Below, in pieces: positions 55,921-56,497 of a DNA stretch of 56,497 bases; positions within the stretch are counted from its first letter, which is position 1; each line of letters begins with the position of its first letter. Made by a program: the position numbers and the translations under genes. Source of the DNA: a virus. The stretch lies in IMG/VR virus record IMGVR_UViG_3300024517_000001, positions 1-56,497 of that record, one strand, 5' to 3'. Below the pieces are notes generated by a model. That model made no database searches. It worked only from the letters and a program-made list of their open reading frames with translations, and was not told where the DNA came from.

Positions 55921-55974
55921 TCAGGTAACTCTCTGTAGTTACGTAAAGTACTTAAACTACAGAGAGCTACCTGA
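55921..55974 (-). repeat. Hairpin element H10
   Basis: Stem 55921-55940 with 55955-55974 (20 bp; the one imperfect pair is G-U on the minus-strand RNA); loop ACGTAAAGTACTTA with one extra base. Lies upstream of the first minus-strand gene. Followed on the minus strand by a run of seven T, six bases below the stem. Confidence 0.85.
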
Positions 55975-55995
55975 ACTCAATTAAGATAAGAAGAA

Positions 55996-56126
55996 CTTCA
56001 ACCTCGTCATCGATCTGTCAAGCCTCGTCAAAATCCTAGGGATTTCGTCATGTGTCAAAGATCTCTGATCTTCCTATGCACAAGTAAAATCCCTTGGATT
56101 TTCAAAGACTTATCGATAGGTTGAAG
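55996..56126. other. Long rod-like imperfect palindrome
   Basis: CTTCAACCT (55996-56004) pairs with AGGTTGAAG (56118-56126); ATCGAT (56009-56014) pairs with ATCGAT (56112-56117); a 16-bp arm 56030-56045 pairs with 56087-56102 (one mismatch); TGTG (56051-56054) pairs with CACA (56079-56082); AAGATC (56058-56063) pairs with GATCTT (56067-56072) over a TCT loop. These are nested in order, so one folded rod of about 130 bases is possible. Confidence 0.75.
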
Positions 56127-56153
56127 TATTTAGCAAAGCTAGGGATTGGGTTT

Positions 56154-56182
56154 TAATTACATCCTCTGGATGATTTTGTCAA
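56154..56182 (-). promoter_or_regulatory. Candidate early promoter of minus arm
   Basis: On the minus strand a perfect TTGACA (56177-56182) and TAATTA (56154-56159), 17 bases apart. The -10 box is weak, but the position (about 260 bases before the first minus gene) is right. Other TTGAC sequences occur at 56016-56058 without good -10 boxes. Confidence 0.3.
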
Positions 56183-56230
56183 CCTTCCCCTAAACTTCGT
56201 TTAAACTTAGCCAATCCAACTACTAAACTA

Positions 56231-56271
56231 GGATCTCTCTAAGTTCAGTAAGAACTTCCTTAGAGAGATCC
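56231..56271. other. 13-bp hairpin in the non-coding junction
   Basis: GGATCTCTCTAAG (56231-56243) pairs perfectly with CTTAGAGAGATCC (56259-56271). The loop contains AAGTTC/GAACTT, which can pair further. Followed by GTTTAAAC. No T-run on either side, so not a simple terminator. Confidence 0.75.
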
Positions 56272-56446
56272 GTTTAAACCCCCAGAAATCAGGGGAATTT
56301 CCTCGTAATGTGCAGGTAGGGGGGGGAAAGATTCGTGTGCGCCTATATATATATAAAACAGACCTCTCAAAAAGTTTCAAAAATCTACGGCCTATTCATC
56401 AAATAGAAAATAAAATAATATAGTGATATATATAGCACATGTCGGG

Positions 56447-56458
56447 ATACTTAAGTAT
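56447..56458. repeat. 12-bp palindrome ATACTTAAGTAT
   Basis: A perfect 12-base palindrome four bases before the iteron array. It shares ACTTAAGT-like sequence with the hairpin loops. Could be a protein binding site. Confidence 0.6.
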
Positions 56459-56462
56459 AATT

Positions 56463-56497
56463 ACAGGTACTTACACAGGTACTTACACAGGTACTTA
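56463..56497. repeat. Terminal direct repeat, right copy
   Basis: Identical to bases 1-35 (12-bp tandem units ACAGGTACTTAC). Indicates a circular or terminally redundant assembly. Confidence 0.9.

Larger units (their letters stand above)
55975..56497. other. Non-coding junction between divergent arms
   Basis: No credible gene is seen over about 520 bases. It holds the rod-like structure at 55996-56126, a 13-bp hairpin at 56231-56271, two GTTTAAAC sites (56199-56206, 56272-56279), a CCCC/GGGG mini-stem (56280-56295), a run of eight G (56319-56326), an AT-repeat tract near 56343-56357, a 12-bp palindrome (56447-56458) and the iteron array at the end. Candidate origin, packaging and early promoter region. 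Confidence 0.7.

Noticed and set aside
41572-55974. Hairpin family as ordinary rho-independent terminators
   Set aside because: Stems are AT-rich at the base and no T-run follows directly on the minus strand, in contrast to the real terminators at 36820, 40905 and 53411. Loop conservation is not expected of terminators.
56050-56124. 24-codon plus-strand frame in the non-coding junction
   Set aside because: No ribosome site, and it lies within the rod-like palindrome. The sequence reflects pairing, not coding.
1-56497. Lysogeny genes, phage RNA polymerase, tRNA genes or reverse transcriptase (DGR)
   Set aside because: Looked for among all larger frames and motifs; none seen. Absence of tRNA genes is by eye only and would need a covariance search.

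Overview
The window looks like a complete, circularly assembled genome of a lytic, short-tailed (podovirus-type) marine phage. Its first 35 bases are repeated exactly as its last 35 bases, and both ends lie in an array of 12-base repeats. It carries a full head, tail, lysis and replication gene set. There is no integrase, repressor, tRNA, rRNA or host gene, and I saw no phage RNA polymerase. The sequence is AT-rich. Promoters that can be read are sigma70-like, so transcription probably uses host RNA polymerase. A class II (B12-dependent) ribonucleotide reductase, a GroES-like protein, Hsp20, an A-type Fe-S carrier and a family A DNA polymerase suggest a marine, probably proteobacterial, host. 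From memory the layout resembles HMO-2011-like podoviruses of SAR116, roseobacters and SAR11; this is an inference, not a search result.

Layout: two convergent arms meet tail to tail at 30,912/30,913. The plus-strand arm (104-30,912) holds the virion genes: terL, a Gly-rich protein, portal, GroES-like protein, scaffold, capsid accessory protein and major capsid protein, neck proteins, a cluster of Lys-rich proteins, adaptor, tail fibres, a P22 gp10-like nozzle, two very large internal (ejection) proteins, a coiled-coil membrane protein and an M15 peptidase. Two copies of one 33-bp promoter (TTGGGA-17-TATAAT) sit before the second gene and before the scaffold gene.

The minus-strand arm (55,896 down to 30,913) starts with about 30 very small early-type genes. 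Next come a DUF932 protein, a cupin and a secreted SleB-type hydrolase. The replication block follows: primase-helicase, HNH nuclease, DNA polymerase, a terminase-small-like/GIY-YIG fusion, two paralogous nuclease-like proteins, SSB, a Cas4/RecB-like exonuclease, a GIY-YIG nuclease, DUF3310 and RNR. The arm ends with Hsp20, a sugar/methyl transferase block, holin, Fe-S carrier, TerS and a resolvase-like nuclease.

The most striking unexplained structure is a family of ten intergenic hairpins on the minus-strand arm (41.6-56.0 kb). Each has a stem of about 20 bp; the stem sequences differ from copy to copy but remain paired. The 12-14 nt loop is nearly invariant (core CGTAAGTACT) and contains two overlapping 8-base palindromes. 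Two copies are identical over 56 bp and bracket the replication core. The 600-bp non-coding junction between the arms (55,897-56,497, plus 1-103) holds a long rod-like hairpin, a 13-bp hairpin, a G8 run, a 12-bp palindrome and the iteron array. It is the best candidate for origin, packaging or early-promoter functions.
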